64,000 bases of DNA from an uncultured Bacteroidales bacterium (GTDB lineage: Bacteria; Bacteroidota; Bacteroidia; Bacteroidales; P3): the NCBI GenBank assembly GCA_910586395.1, contig CAJUFX010000001.1:384733-448732 (forward strand), written 5' to 3'. Of the stretch, positions 50,876 through 59,148 are shown piece by piece; position 1 is the stretch's first letter; every line of letters begins with the position of its first letter. Below the pieces are notes generated by a model. It worked only from the letters and a program-made list of their open reading frames with translations, did not search any database and was not told the origin of the DNA. The position numbers and the translations under genes are program-made.

Positions 50876-51754
50876 ATGTTCACTCTGCCTATTTCGGAAA
50901 AGACGATCGACCTGAACGAGGTCATCCGCAGCAAAAGCGAGAAACTGCACCGATACCTGCCACGCTTCGTCGTGAGATGGCTGAACCGTCTCCTGCATGT
51001 GGACGAACTGAACGCCTACTTATATAAAAACCGCGAGGCCGTCGGCATCGACTTCGCCACGGCCATCCTCAACGACTTCGGCTGCAAAATCACCGTGGCG
51101 GGCACGGAGAACCTGCCGAAATCCGGACGCTACATCCTCGTGGCCAACCATCCGTTGGGCGGACTCGACGGCATGGCCATCATCAGCCGCATCGGCGCGC
51201 TCCGCCCCGACATCCTGTTTCCCGTCACCGATTTTCTGATGTTCCTGCCCAACCTGCGTCCGGTCTTCGTGCCGATAGACAAGACCGGCCGCAACCTCCA
51301 GTACCAACGGCAACTCAAACAGGCCTTCGACGCCGACAACCTGATGCTTTACTTTCCCGCCGGCCTGTGCTCGCGCAAACAGAAGAACGGCGAAATCCGC
51401 GACGAAGAATGGAAGAAGACCTTTATCGCCAAGGCGCGGGAAACGCGGCGCGACCTCATTCCGGTCTTCGTGGACGGGAAAAATTCCAGTTTTTTTTATA
51501 ACTTCGCACGTTGGCGCAAACGGTTGGGCTTGAAATTGAACCTCGAACAATTGTTTCTCGTCGATGAGATGTTCAAGCAGAAAGGCCAGAAAATCCGCCT
51601 GACTATCGGACGCCCCATCCGCCACACCGTGTTTGAGGACCGCCGCCTGAGCGACCGTGCCTGGGCGCAAGCCGTCAAAGAATACGTTTACCGCCTGCCC
51701 CAAAACCCGTCGGCCGCGTTCGAAACGCCGCATGAAACGCCGGCCATACCATAA
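50876..51754 (+). CDS. PlsC-type acyltransferase, GlsA-like
   Basis: The 292-residue protein has the acyltransferase motif NHPLGGLDG at 91-99 (N-H-x4-D form), then LRPVFVPIDKTGRN and YFPAGLCSRKQ, typical of the hemolysin-like lysophospholipid acyltransferases. Directly followed by a GNAT-type N-acyltransferase gene it matches the GlsA/GlsB pair that makes glycine lipids in Bacteroides; GlsA would add the second, ester-linked acyl chain. The ATG at 50876 was chosen because MFTLPISEKTIDLN begins the family sequence; the longer reading starts inside the promoter palindrome region. The amino-acid head group is inferred. Confidence 0.82.
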   Translation: MFTLPISEKTIDLNEVIRSKSEKLHRYLPRFVVRWLNRLLHVDELNAYLYKNREAVGIDFATAILNDFGCKITVAGTENLPKSGRYILVANHPLGGLDGMAIISRIGALRPDILFPVTDFLMFLPNLRPVFVPIDKTGRNLQYQRQLKQAFDADNLMLYFPAGLCSRKQKNGEIRDEEWKKTFIAKARETRRDLIPVFVDGKNSSFFYNFARWRKRLGLKLNLEQLFLVDEMFKQKGQKIRLTIGRPIRHTVFEDRRLSDRAWAQAVKEYVYRLPQNPSAAFETPHETPAIP

Positions 51755-51766
51755 CCACAGCCGCTT

Positions 51767-52702
51767 ATGAAAGCTCCCATACCCGCCATCGACCGCCACC
51801 TGATCAAGGCCGAACTGACCGATGAAACGTTTTTGCGCTATACGTGCTACGGTCACCGGGAAGTCCACATCATTACGGCCCACGACGCCCCCAACACGAT
51901 GCTCGAAATCGGGCGTCTGCGGGAACTGACGTTCCGGGAAGCCGGCGGCGGCACGGGCAAAGACGTCGATATAGACGAATTCGACACGATGCCGTCTCCC
52001 TACAGACAATTGGTGGTATGGGACACCGAAAACGAAGAGTTCGTAGGCGGCTACCGCTTTATAGAAGGGTCGGACGTGACCTTCGCGCCCGACGGTTCGC
52101 CCCTGCTCTCCACCACCGAGATTTTCAGGTTCTCGCCGCAGTTTCTGACCGACATCCTGCCGCATATCATCGAGTTAGGGCGTTCATTCGTACAACCCAA
52201 GTATCAATCGGCACGCAACGGCATCTTTTCGCTCGACAACCTTTGGGACGGCCTGGGCGGCCTCGTCTATACGCACCCAGAACTGCAAGGCTTTTTCGGG
52301 AAAGTGACGATGTACGAGCAATTCAACAAAGAAGCCCGCGACACCCTGCTGTATTTCGTGCAGAAATACTATGCCGACCCCGACCGCCTCGTCTATCCGA
52401 TCGACCCGATCCACCCGGAGACCGACCCGGCACGACTGGCGGCTCTCTACGAAGACCTGACGCTGGAAGACGCCTACAAGGCCATGTCGCGCCGTGTCAG
52501 GGAACTCGGCGAAAGCGTGCCGCCGCTGTTCAACTCCTATCTCAAACTCTCGCCCACGATGCGTTCGTTCGGCACGGCCGTGAACCACCATTTCGGCGAT
52601 GTGGAGGAAACCGGCATCCTGATCCGGATCGAAGACATCTACGAATCGAAAAAAGAACGGCATATCCCGACCGAACCCGGCTCCCCGTTTTTCAAGAGGT
52701 GA
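51767..52702 (+). CDS. GNAT-fold N-acyltransferase, GlsB/OlsB-like
   Basis: The 311-residue protein belongs to the acyl-ACP-dependent N-acyltransferases (OlsB/GlsB type): MLEIGRLRELTFREAGGGTG, FVGGYRFIEGSD, EIFRFSPQF, ELGRSFVQPKYQS and GLGGLVYTHPE are characteristic. It would attach a 3-hydroxy fatty acid to an amino acid (glycine in Bacteroides), the first step of the two-step lipid synthesis completed by the upstream acyltransferase. It begins 12 bases after that gene. Confidence 0.85.
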   Translation: MKAPIPAIDRHLIKAELTDETFLRYTCYGHREVHIITAHDAPNTMLEIGRLRELTFREAGGGTGKDVDIDEFDTMPSPYRQLVVWDTENEEFVGGYRFIEGSDVTFAPDGSPLLSTTEIFRFSPQFLTDILPHIIELGRSFVQPKYQSARNGIFSLDNLWDGLGGLVYTHPELQGFFGKVTMYEQFNKEARDTLLYFVQKYYADPDRLVYPIDPIHPETDPARLAALYEDLTLEDAYKAMSRRVRELGESVPPLFNSYLKLSPTMRSFGTAVNHHFGDVEETGILIRIEDIYESKKERHIPTEPGSPFFKR

Positions 52703-52759
52703 ACCCCGTTCCGAATATTGACGCAAAAACGCAAACATCATAAACCCCATTTTTCCACC

Positions 52760-53731
52760 ATGACTACCGAACCCAACATTCCCGCGGCCGGACAGCCGCT
52801 TCCAGAACGCTTCAAGTCAGAAACCGTCATGGCTTCGGCCGACAACCTGCCGTTGGACGTATTGAGCGTCACGCCCGAAGGAACACCGGTCGGCATCCTG
52901 CAACTCGTGCACGGCATGTGCGAACACAAGGAACGCTATATACCGTTCATGCAATATATGGCCCAACACGGTTGGGTCTGCGTCATACACGACCACCGCG
53001 GCCACGGCCAATCGATTCACAAGACCGACGACCTCGGCTATTTCTATGCAGGCGGCTACCGCGCGCTCGTGGCCGACATCCGCAAGGTGACCGACCTGAT
53101 CCGGCAACGGCATCCCAACCTGCCGCTCGTCCTGTTCGGACACAGCATGGGGTCGATGGCCGTACGCGCTTACGCGAAAGACGACGACAGCCGCCTCTCC
53201 GGCCTCGTGGTCTGCGGCAGTCCGAGCTATACGGTAGGTTCCACCATCGGAAAACTGATCGCCAATGCCATGATATTCGTGGCCGGCGGCCATTCCCGCC
53301 CCAAATTCATGCAAAAACTCGTGATCGGCGGCTTCAACCTGCGCTTCCTACACGAGGGATCACCCAACGCCTGGGTCTGCTCCGATCCCGAAATCGTGGC
53401 CGCCTACGACCGCGACCCGCTCTGCAACTACCAATTCACGGCCAACGGATTTCTGAATCTGTTCGGCCTCATGCAATATGCCTATGGTAAAAAAGGGTGG
53501 GCGTTACGCAATCCAGATCTGCCGGTTCACTTCATGTCCGGCGAAGAAGACCCCTGCCTGACCAACCGACGCCATTTCAATGCCGCCGTGGAACGGATGC
53601 GGGAAGTGGGTTACCGCAACGTCTCGTTCAAACTTTACGCCGGCCTGCGCCACGAAATCCTGAACGAAATCGGCAAGGATCAGGTCTGGGCCGACCTGCT
53701 GCGTCACATCGAAACGTTGCGGTCGAAATAA
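52760..53731 (+). CDS. Alpha/beta hydrolase, monoacylglycerol-lipase type (S33)
   Basis: A 323-residue serine hydrolase. The nucleophile elbow GHSMGS places Ser129, the oxyanion segment is LVHGMCEHKERY, HDHRGHGQS follows, and the acid and base lie in FMSGEEDPC and GLRHEILNE. The resemblance to monoacylglycerol lipases suggests lipid ester cleavage. Start at 52760 (MTTEPNIPAAG) rather than an earlier ATG because the gap then holds an ordinary leader. It follows the acyltransferase pair and may act in the same lipid pathway, by inference. Confidence 0.86.
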   Translation: MTTEPNIPAAGQPLPERFKSETVMASADNLPLDVLSVTPEGTPVGILQLVHGMCEHKERYIPFMQYMAQHGWVCVIHDHRGHGQSIHKTDDLGYFYAGGYRALVADIRKVTDLIRQRHPNLPLVLFGHSMGSMAVRAYAKDDDSRLSGLVVCGSPSYTVGSTIGKLIANAMIFVAGGHSRPKFMQKLVIGGFNLRFLHEGSPNAWVCSDPEIVAAYDRDPLCNYQFTANGFLNLFGLMQYAYGKKGWALRNPDLPVHFMSGEEDPCLTNRRHFNAAVERMREVGYRNVSFKLYAGLRHEILNEIGKDQVWADLLRHIETLRSK

Positions 53732-53768
53732 AAAGGCCGCGCGGGACGGCACCTTAAACCAAACGCTT

Positions 53769-54389
53769 ATGCAAGTCAAAGAGGCTGAGTTCGTCATCAG
53801 CAATACGGACTATCAAAAGTGTCCGAAAACGGACATTCCTGAATTCGCGTTCATCGGACGGTCGAATGTCGGCAAATCGAGCCTGATCAATATGCTGTGC
53901 GGTGACAGGACGTTGGCCAAAACCTCGTCCCAACCCGGAAAGACGCAGTGCATCAACCATTTCAGCATCAACAAAGGCGAAATGTATTGGGTCGATCTGC
54001 CCGGCTACGGCTACGCGCGCATCTCGAAAGAGGCCCGGGCCAAATGGCAGAAGATGACGTACGACTACCTGCTGTTCCGCGAGAACCTGGCCTGCGTCTT
54101 CGTGCTGGTCGATGGACGGCACGAGCCGCAGAAATCGGACGTGGCCTTCATCAACTGGTTGGGCGAACACGGCGTGCCGTTCGCCATTGTGGCCACGAAG
54201 GCCGACAAGACGTCGCTGAACGGGGTGCAACACAACTTGGCGGCCCTGAGACGCACGCTTTCGGCCACGTGGGAAAGCCTGCCGCCCGTCTTCCTGACCT
54301 CGGCCCTCAACGCGACGGGCCAAAAGGAACTATTAGATTACATGGCCGGCATCGTCAAGGCCTTGCAGGAGGGGCAAAGACTCAACTGA
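53769..54389 (+). CDS. engB: Ribosome biogenesis GTPase EngB (YsxC/YihA)
   Basis: The 206-residue GTPase is needed for 50S subunit assembly. G1 is GRSNVGKSS at 30-38, G2 region SSQPGKTQ, G3 DLPGYGYA, G4 TKADK, and a final LTSALN matches G5. All motifs are intact. It ends the plus-strand run, 37 bases after the hydrolase, and is followed by a GC-rich hairpin. Confidence 0.97.
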   Translation: MQVKEAEFVISNTDYQKCPKTDIPEFAFIGRSNVGKSSLINMLCGDRTLAKTSSQPGKTQCINHFSINKGEMYWVDLPGYGYARISKEARAKWQKMTYDYLLFRENLACVFVLVDGRHEPQKSDVAFINWLGEHGVPFAIVATKADKTSLNGVQHNLAALRRTLSATWESLPPVFLTSALNATGQKELLDYMAGIVKALQEGQRLN

Positions 54390-54426
54390 CCCGTCCGGCG
54401 GCGCGGGGTTGTGGTTGCCGGGCGGG
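54390..54426. other. Intergenic GC-rich hairpin A
   Basis: CCCGTCCGGC and GCCGGGCGGG pair across 17 bases between engB and the convergent lipoprotein gene. Its sequence is nearly the same as hairpin B at 55122-55158. No T-run follows, so it is not a classical terminator. Confidence 0.6.
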
Positions 54427-54450
54427 AGACCGTGGCTGTCGTTTCAATAG

Positions 54451-55086
54451 TTATGGCAACAATAAGGCCCGATGTTCCGCCGAGCGATAGAGCAGTAAAC
54501 CGTACCGAGGCGAGAAATAGGCCGTATCTTTTTCATATACACCTCCTATGCTTTGCCATACATCGGTATAGGTTTCTCCATTTGGCGAAATCCATTCGGG
54601 TATCATGCGCGAGGTTTCATAGGTCCTGAAAAAAGTTCCCCAAATCCATTCTTTATTAAAATAATTCATACATACTTCCACATCGTTCACATTCCCTTCG
54701 GTGTATTTTTTGCGGTATTCCACTCTCGCTTCTTCGTTGTCCAATATGAGAGAAAGCCAAACTTCGGCGTCGCACATTCCCGTAGTCGCAGGCCTTACGT
54801 GTTTTTCTGAAAACTCCGGTGACTTAACATTAAAAACAATGGTGTCATTGTCAAAAATATAACACAAAGTCTGCCCTATGAAATCCACCGGTAGATAATC
54901 CGTCTCATCCGGCGAAAACGCCGGACAATATTCCGTTTTGTCTTTACAACTTGTCAGTATGACCATTAATCCAATGGCAATGGCTAATAATGAACCATTT
55001 TGATAAGCCGAGAGCAGACGCCAAGCTCGCTTGAGCGTATGCCGAGGCGAAAAATGGTGCCTTGAAAAGGAACGATATTTTTTCAT
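54451..55086 (-). CDS. Hypothetical lipoprotein with repeat-derived N-region
   Basis: The 211-residue protein is not recognised. Its lipoprotein signal peptide ends MVILTSC (C47), and the mature part is acidic and Tyr/Trp-rich (YLPVDFIGQTLCYIFDND, MNYFNKEWIWGTFF). The n-region is unusually long: residues about 10-31 are encoded by a copy of the interspersed repeat (54994-55058) that sits in frame; without it a normal signal peptide (MKKYRSFSR then SLLAIAIGLMVIL) would remain. The ATG at 55086 is preceded by AAAGGAGTTC. Codon use is AT-richer than the core genes. It may be under recent change. Confidence 0.65.
   Translation of the reverse strand: MKKYRSFSRHHFSPRHTLKRAWRLLSAYQNGSLLAIAIGLMVILTSCKDKTEYCPAFSPDETDYLPVDFIGQTLCYIFDNDTIVFNVKSPEFSEKHVRPATTGMCDAEVWLSLILDNEEARVEYRKKYTEGNVNDVEVCMNYFNKEWIWGTFFRTYETSRMIPEWISPNGETYTDVWQSIGGVYEKDTAYFSPRYGLLLYRSAEHRALLLP
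54994..55058. repeat. Interspersed structured repeat inside a coding region
   Basis: Outer arms ACCATTTT / AAAATGGT enclose AAGCCGAGA, a hairpin at 55014-55042 and CGAGGCG. The hairpin arms GCAGACGCCAAGC and GCTTGAGCGTATGC pair with one mismatch, a TC loop and one bulged A five pairs from the loop, as in the units at 19.2 and 19.4 kb. I recall similar sequence in other Bacteroidales but cannot check. Confidence 0.75.
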
Positions 55087-55121
55087 GGTTGAACTCCTTT
55101 CGTGTTTGTCTGTTGGGGAAT

Positions 55122-55158
55122 CCCGTCCGGCGGCGTGGGGTTGTGGAGGCCGGACGGG
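55122..55158. other. Intergenic GC-rich hairpin B
   Basis: CCCGTCCGGC / GCCGGACGGG is a perfect 10-bp stem across 17 bases, in the gap between two lipoprotein genes. It lies 26 bases past the stop of one and 35 before the ATG of the next on the minus strand. Confidence 0.65.
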
Positions 55159-55183
55159 CATGGCTGTTAAAGTCCTGGTGAAA

Positions 55184-55618
55184 TTACGGATGCTGAATTT
55201 GGTTATTTTCAAAGAAAAAAAGTAGCATCCAGTCGTTTTCCCACGGAGATGATACTACACCGGGCGATGTATGACGTTCATGCAAGGTGTATTTCCCGTC
55301 TTTTTTCTGCACAATTATAATTCGATAGGAGTGAGGAATATTATCACCGATGTAGCAGTTTTCATCTATGTAATAAACAAAAGCGTTTTCCGTTACAATA
55401 TTTTCCTCACCATCCATACCGAAAAACAATTCGATTCTTTCCTCCTCCAATCTATTTAAATACCATACGGCACGTTGTATATTGTCGTTGGAAGTGTAAT
55501 TCTTTTTAACATATCGAGTGACAATATTGTCCGCCTCCTGTTTGTCAATCGGATTGTGCTCACAGCCACTGATGACCAATAGGGCCATCAGTAACATATG
55601 TATCTTACATTTTTTCAT
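55184..55618 (-). CDS. Small hypothetical lipoprotein
   Basis: The 144-residue product has a lipoprotein signal peptide (HMLLMALLVISGC, C19) and a mature domain of about 125 residues with no family I know (IVTRYVKKNYTSNDNIQRAV, AFVYYIDENCYIGDNIPHSY). The ATG at 55618 follows CGAAAGGAACCAGATT, a good ribosome site resembling that of the neighbouring lipoprotein gene. It lies between another small lipoprotein and the M6 protease gene, in AT-rich sequence. Confidence 0.65.
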   Translation of the reverse strand: MKKCKIHMLLMALLVISGCEHNPIDKQEADNIVTRYVKKNYTSNDNIQRAVWYLNRLEEERIELFFGMDGEENIVTENAFVYYIDENCYIGDNIPHSYRIIIVQKKDGKYTLHERHTSPGVVSSPWENDWMLLFFFENNQIQHP

Positions 55619-55644
55619 AATCTGGTTCCTTTCGTTTTGGGAAA

Positions 55645-55675
55645 CTATATCCCGATGAATTACACTGGGACATAG
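55645..55675. other. Intergenic hairpin C
   Basis: CTATATCCC / GGGACATAG pair (one G-T) across 13 bases, between the M6 gene stop and the next minus-strand ATG. It has the same placement as hairpins A, B and D but a different sequence. Confidence 0.5.
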
Positions 55676-55686
55676 CTTCTTGGATT

Positions 55687-57486
55687 TTATTTACACCCCG
55701 TTACATTAGCAGTAAATGTTCCGCCTTCCTTTACTTCAAAACCGACGCCCAGTTCAATATAATCTGTCGCCTGAAAAACGACATTGTCTGTTGCTTTTAC
55801 CGTGACAGTTCCAGTTGTACGAAGGCTGCCGGACACATTGGTGCTATTGGGCAAACTGCTTGTATTTGAAAAAACTTTGTCATTATTACCGCAATAACTG
55901 AAACCGAAACTCAATGTACCATCCGCATTTTCTGTAATGTTTTTTATATAAATATCTCTTGTGCTGCCATCCGATATAAAGCAATGTGGGTTCGTTGTCT
56001 TGTTGAATTCGGTCCGATTATAAGTATTTGAAAAATTAGCTTGTGAAACTGTACCTTGTCGGGTTGATGTTTCGCCCGGCCGGAAAATATAAACTTCGTC
56101 TGTAACACCGCAATATCCGATACCGTCGATATTCCCATTATATTGTTCATTGATTCTATAAATAAGAAGACCATTTCTGATATTGTTAGAAGAAGTCTCA
56201 AAAATGCCATTACATTGCCTGTATTCCAATACAAGGTATTCTGTCGTTCCTTCCAACGGAATCTTATAACAATTATTTGTGGGTGACGACAGCGGTTGCA
56301 ATGTGTAAATACCAGGGGCCGAAATAGACGGCATATCGTTAATCCATTTGGTATATTTATACTTAAGATACGCACCCATATATTGTGGTGTCTTACCATG
56401 CGTTGCCATAATATCCCAATGCGAAACAGGATAAGCATCATTACTGCTATGATATAAATCTGGCGCTCTGAATGTATGCCCCATCTCATGACAGAGCACA
56501 GCATTATTATTTGATGACAAGCTATTCTCTAGATGGAAATTATAATCATAAACCCGTTTACCATTTATAGTTATCGTTTTGGTATATAAACTCCATTGAT
56601 GAGGCCATAGGAGAGATGCATATGGTGTAGTACCTCCTTTGACAATAAAACATATATTATCTACAAGTCCATCGTTATTACAATCCAAATTCAATGAATT
56701 GGGTATTTGATCTTTTATATAATTTATTGCTTGTTCCAATAGGTTGTGTTCTCTGATTCTCCTTTCTGTATCATTATTATAACCAATTGTGTTCCATTCC
56801 GAATAAGGGCAATAATAATTTCGTTCATGTGAATCTTGATACGACACAATGGTTACGCCATTGTTTGTCGGATAAAAATGAGAATGGATGGCTAGTTTGT
56901 TATAGGATATTTCTCGAAAATAGTTTTTCATGGAATTCCCTGTCTCATTATTAAATAATGATGTATAGTAACTTTGATTGGCGGAAAATTCTGCTTGATC
57001 AGAAAATCGAATATACACAACGATATTGTTGAGCGTTCCAACGTGCTGTTTGTTTGTACTTTTCAATACAGTCTGTGCTGATTCTTTTTTCATATTTCGC
57101 AAAATATTTTCCCGATGCATCAACATCTTTTCCGGTGGGATATTGGCATGCGGTTTCAGCGTTGTATTCAACGGATTGCTTTTCCCTACAACGTATTGTG
57201 ATGCGACCAATTCATCCCCTTGGCGGATGGCATAACAATAGTAACCGGTAGTCGGATTCTGGATTATAGTATAACCGTCCTTGTCATGTACCCAATTGTA
57301 GTACTCGTCTCCTGTGGCGAAACATTCAATAATGGTTCCGTCCGGTTGGGTTAATGTCACGGGAACATTTTCCAAATAGGCGGCAAAAGCGGAGCCTCCC
57401 ATTAAACAGAAAATGCCACATAAAATCCACATATAAACACTACTATATAAATAGCGTGGTTTGTGATGTTTGTTATCGCTTTTCAT
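55687..57486 (-). CDS. M6-family secreted metalloprotease
   Basis: A 599-residue secreted protease. A signal peptide (about 14-36, ending GGSAFAA) is followed by a propeptide-like segment, then the M6 (immune inhibitor A type) catalytic domain with the zinc site HEMGH at 333-337, APDLYHSSND and a Met-turn in HWDIMATHG. The C-terminal region is beta-rich and ends with a repeat-like domain (NVVFQATDYIELGVGFEVKE) of the '3-coathanger stack' kind seen in Bacteroidota secreted proteins. No complete T9SS sorting domain follows. Codon use is much AT-richer than that of core genes, suggesting later arrival. Confidence 0.85.
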   Translation of the reverse strand: MKSDNKHHKPRYLYSSVYMWILCGIFCLMGGSAFAAYLENVPVTLTQPDGTIIECFATGDEYYNWVHDKDGYTIIQNPTTGYYCYAIRQGDELVASQYVVGKSNPLNTTLKPHANIPPEKMLMHRENILRNMKKESAQTVLKSTNKQHVGTLNNIVVYIRFSDQAEFSANQSYYTSLFNNETGNSMKNYFREISYNKLAIHSHFYPTNNGVTIVSYQDSHERNYYCPYSEWNTIGYNNDTERRIREHNLLEQAINYIKDQIPNSLNLDCNNDGLVDNICFIVKGGTTPYASLLWPHQWSLYTKTITINGKRVYDYNFHLENSLSSNNNAVLCHEMGHTFRAPDLYHSSNDAYPVSHWDIMATHGKTPQYMGAYLKYKYTKWINDMPSISAPGIYTLQPLSSPTNNCYKIPLEGTTEYLVLEYRQCNGIFETSSNNIRNGLLIYRINEQYNGNIDGIGYCGVTDEVYIFRPGETSTRQGTVSQANFSNTYNRTEFNKTTNPHCFISDGSTRDIYIKNITENADGTLSFGFSYCGNNDKVFSNTSSLPNSTNVSGSLRTTGTVTVKATDNVVFQATDYIELGVGFEVKEGGTFTANVTGCK

Positions 57487-57512
57487 GATATATGCCTTTC
57501 TGATTCAGGTTT

Positions 57513-57552
57513 CCCGCCCGTCGGCCGACGGGTTGCGCCACTTTCGGGCGGG
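57513..57552. other. Intergenic GC-rich hairpin D
   Basis: CCCGCCCG / CGGGCGGG is a perfect 8-bp stem enclosing a smaller CGTCGGCCGACG palindrome. It lies between the S74/T9SS gene stop and the M6 gene ATG on the minus strand. Confidence 0.6.
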
Positions 57553-57615
57553 AAGCCGTGTTTAACTATAATATTTGCACGTCGCGTGTGTCGTACGGTC
57601 GCCTGCTCCCCGCCG

Positions 57616-58641
57616 CTATTCGGTCACGACCATGCGGTGGGTGTCGACGACGTTGCCGTCGGCAATGAGGCTGTAGAGGTAGATGCCGGGCATGAGGGAG
57701 GCGGCACGGAGCGTGAACTCGCTTTCGCCGCGGTCGTTCAGGCGGTGGCAGGAAAGTTGCTTGCCGGAGAGGTCGTAGATGCAGAGCTGCGCCTCCCGCA
57801 CGTCTTCGGTCAGGGCGTAGCGGATGCGCGTCTCTTGCTTGAACGGGTTGGGCACGTTGCTCCAAAGGCGGTTGCCTTCGGCTTTGACCATTTCGGCCGG
57901 TGTGTCTTTGGGCTTGACGCTATTGAAAGTCGCATCGGGGGTGGACTGGTCGGCGTTATTCCCAACCATAGCCAGTTGCAAATCGTCTATTTGAACCTGT
58001 TGTTCCTGAATGGTTTTTACAAGGAAAGGAATAAGCACAGTATAATCCACCACATAAATATCTTCGGGTTCCATATGTCGTACGGCTTCCGGTACTATTT
58101 CAAGTAACTCCTGGGCGATAAGGCCCACTCTGTTTTGACGCGCGGGATCGGCTGAACGTTCGCCGTCTTTTTCTTCCAGATAGTCGAACGTCACTGGATT
58201 CAGACGCATAATCTTATCCAGAGCCGGCGACAATGCTTTAATATTGGTTTTGTATCTCCGGTCGGATATCGAGGCAATACCGGTCGCCGTAGAAGAGTAG
58301 TATTCTTTAGAGTAAATCCGAAGTATTTCAAAGTCCGGAGCGCCTATGCCGAAATCATGCTTGGGACCGATAATGGACAAAGGGGCAAATTCCTGATATG
58401 GCGGCATAACAATACCATTGGCAGTAACGTCATCAGATGCAGTCATAATTCCACTTTGCCTATAGAGTTTGATTTCCATTGTTTTATTGCTGATAGTAAA
58501 TTTTGAACTGCTCCCAGCAAATAACATATTCGGTTTGTTTATTTCAAAACTGTTCGAAAGTACTTTGATTTGAGCCGTAAGCGGTTGGGAGAACAACATA
58601 CCTAAACTCAAAATGGCTGCGCTTAAAAAAAACTTTTTCAT
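57616..58641 (-). CDS. Peptidase_S74 (endosialidase-type chaperone) protein with T9SS sorting domain
   Basis: The 341-residue protein has a signal peptide (residues 1-23, ending LTAQ), a 100-residue N-terminal part of unknown fold, a Peptidase_S74 domain at about 125-215 (SISDRRYKTNIKALSPALDK, NPVTFDYLEEKDGE, RVGLIAQELLEIVPEAV), a short coiled coil (VKTIQEQQVQIDDLQLAM) and a type A T9SS C-terminal domain at 259-341 (LWSNVPNPFKQETRIRYAL, GIYLYSLI). S74 domains trimerise phage tail proteins and can cut themselves off. Here one is joined to a surface-sorting signal, so the product is probably a trimeric cell-surface protein. Confidence 0.85.
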   Translation of the reverse strand: MKKFFLSAAILSLGMLFSQPLTAQIKVLSNSFEINKPNMLFAGSSSKFTISNKTMEIKLYRQSGIMTASDDVTANGIVMPPYQEFAPLSIIGPKHDFGIGAPDFEILRIYSKEYYSSTATGIASISDRRYKTNIKALSPALDKIMRLNPVTFDYLEEKDGERSADPARQNRVGLIAQELLEIVPEAVRHMEPEDIYVVDYTVLIPFLVKTIQEQQVQIDDLQLAMVGNNADQSTPDATFNSVKPKDTPAEMVKAEGNRLWSNVPNPFKQETRIRYALTEDVREAQLCIYDLSGKQLSCHRLNDRGESEFTLRAASLMPGIYLYSLIADGNVVDTHRMVVTE

Positions 58642-59148
58642 GGCTATAAATTTTTAATGGTTAATATTAATATAATTTTAATGTTTTGTTCCGATACGTT
58701 TTATTTCAATAGGGAAACTGTGGTGTCGTATCAAGTCAAATCAAATGGCCAGCGGTGATAACGGTGCCTTTATGATGGTTCCTGCGGGAAGTGGATTTGA
58801 GAAGATGCCGGTAATTTTACAAAACCCTCTTAGAGCCGCCCGCAGGCGGCTGTGCCCAAGTTATTCTTGCCGATATGTGCGAGATGTTTGTTCATCGTCC
58901 GGCGTTTTAAGGGTTTGCGTGCAAGGGTTGCACGGGGAGCATGCAAATGCAAATGTAAATACAAATATAAGGAAAGTTTTTGGAATAGCAAGTATAGCAT
59001 TTTACGTATTTTTAACGTAACTTCGCGCCGCGTTTATAAAGTGCCTTGGGCTTTCTGTGAACATGTGCCGTAGGAACGCGGGGTTGGGTCACACGAAATG
59101 CCTGTATGCCTTGGCATCGACTTGGAAACTATATAATTACTTACCGAT
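58642..59148. other. 507-base intergenic region before mutA
   Basis: I find no supported gene here. It contains a perfect 7-bp hairpin AGCCGCC-CGCA-GGCGGCT at 58834-58851, an AT-rich stretch with ATGCAAATGCAAATGTAAAT at about 58940, and ATGCC-TT-GGCAT at about 59109. TAACTTCG at 59018 is one base off a -7 box. No cobalamin-riboswitch hallmark was found in front of mutA, although MutA works with a B12 enzyme. Confidence 0.5.

Noticed and set aside
54390..55158. Reading the GC-rich hairpins as classical terminators
   Set aside because: The stems are strong but the loops are 17 bases and no T-run follows on either strand.
58745..59020. Small 91-codon frame in the gap before mutA
   Set aside because: No ribosome site, no domain, Cys/Arg-rich composition and an AT-rich end typical of untranslated DNA.
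58642..59148. Cobalamin riboswitch before mutA
   Set aside because: I looked for the B12-box type conserved core and found none; the only clear structure is a 7-bp hairpin far upstream.
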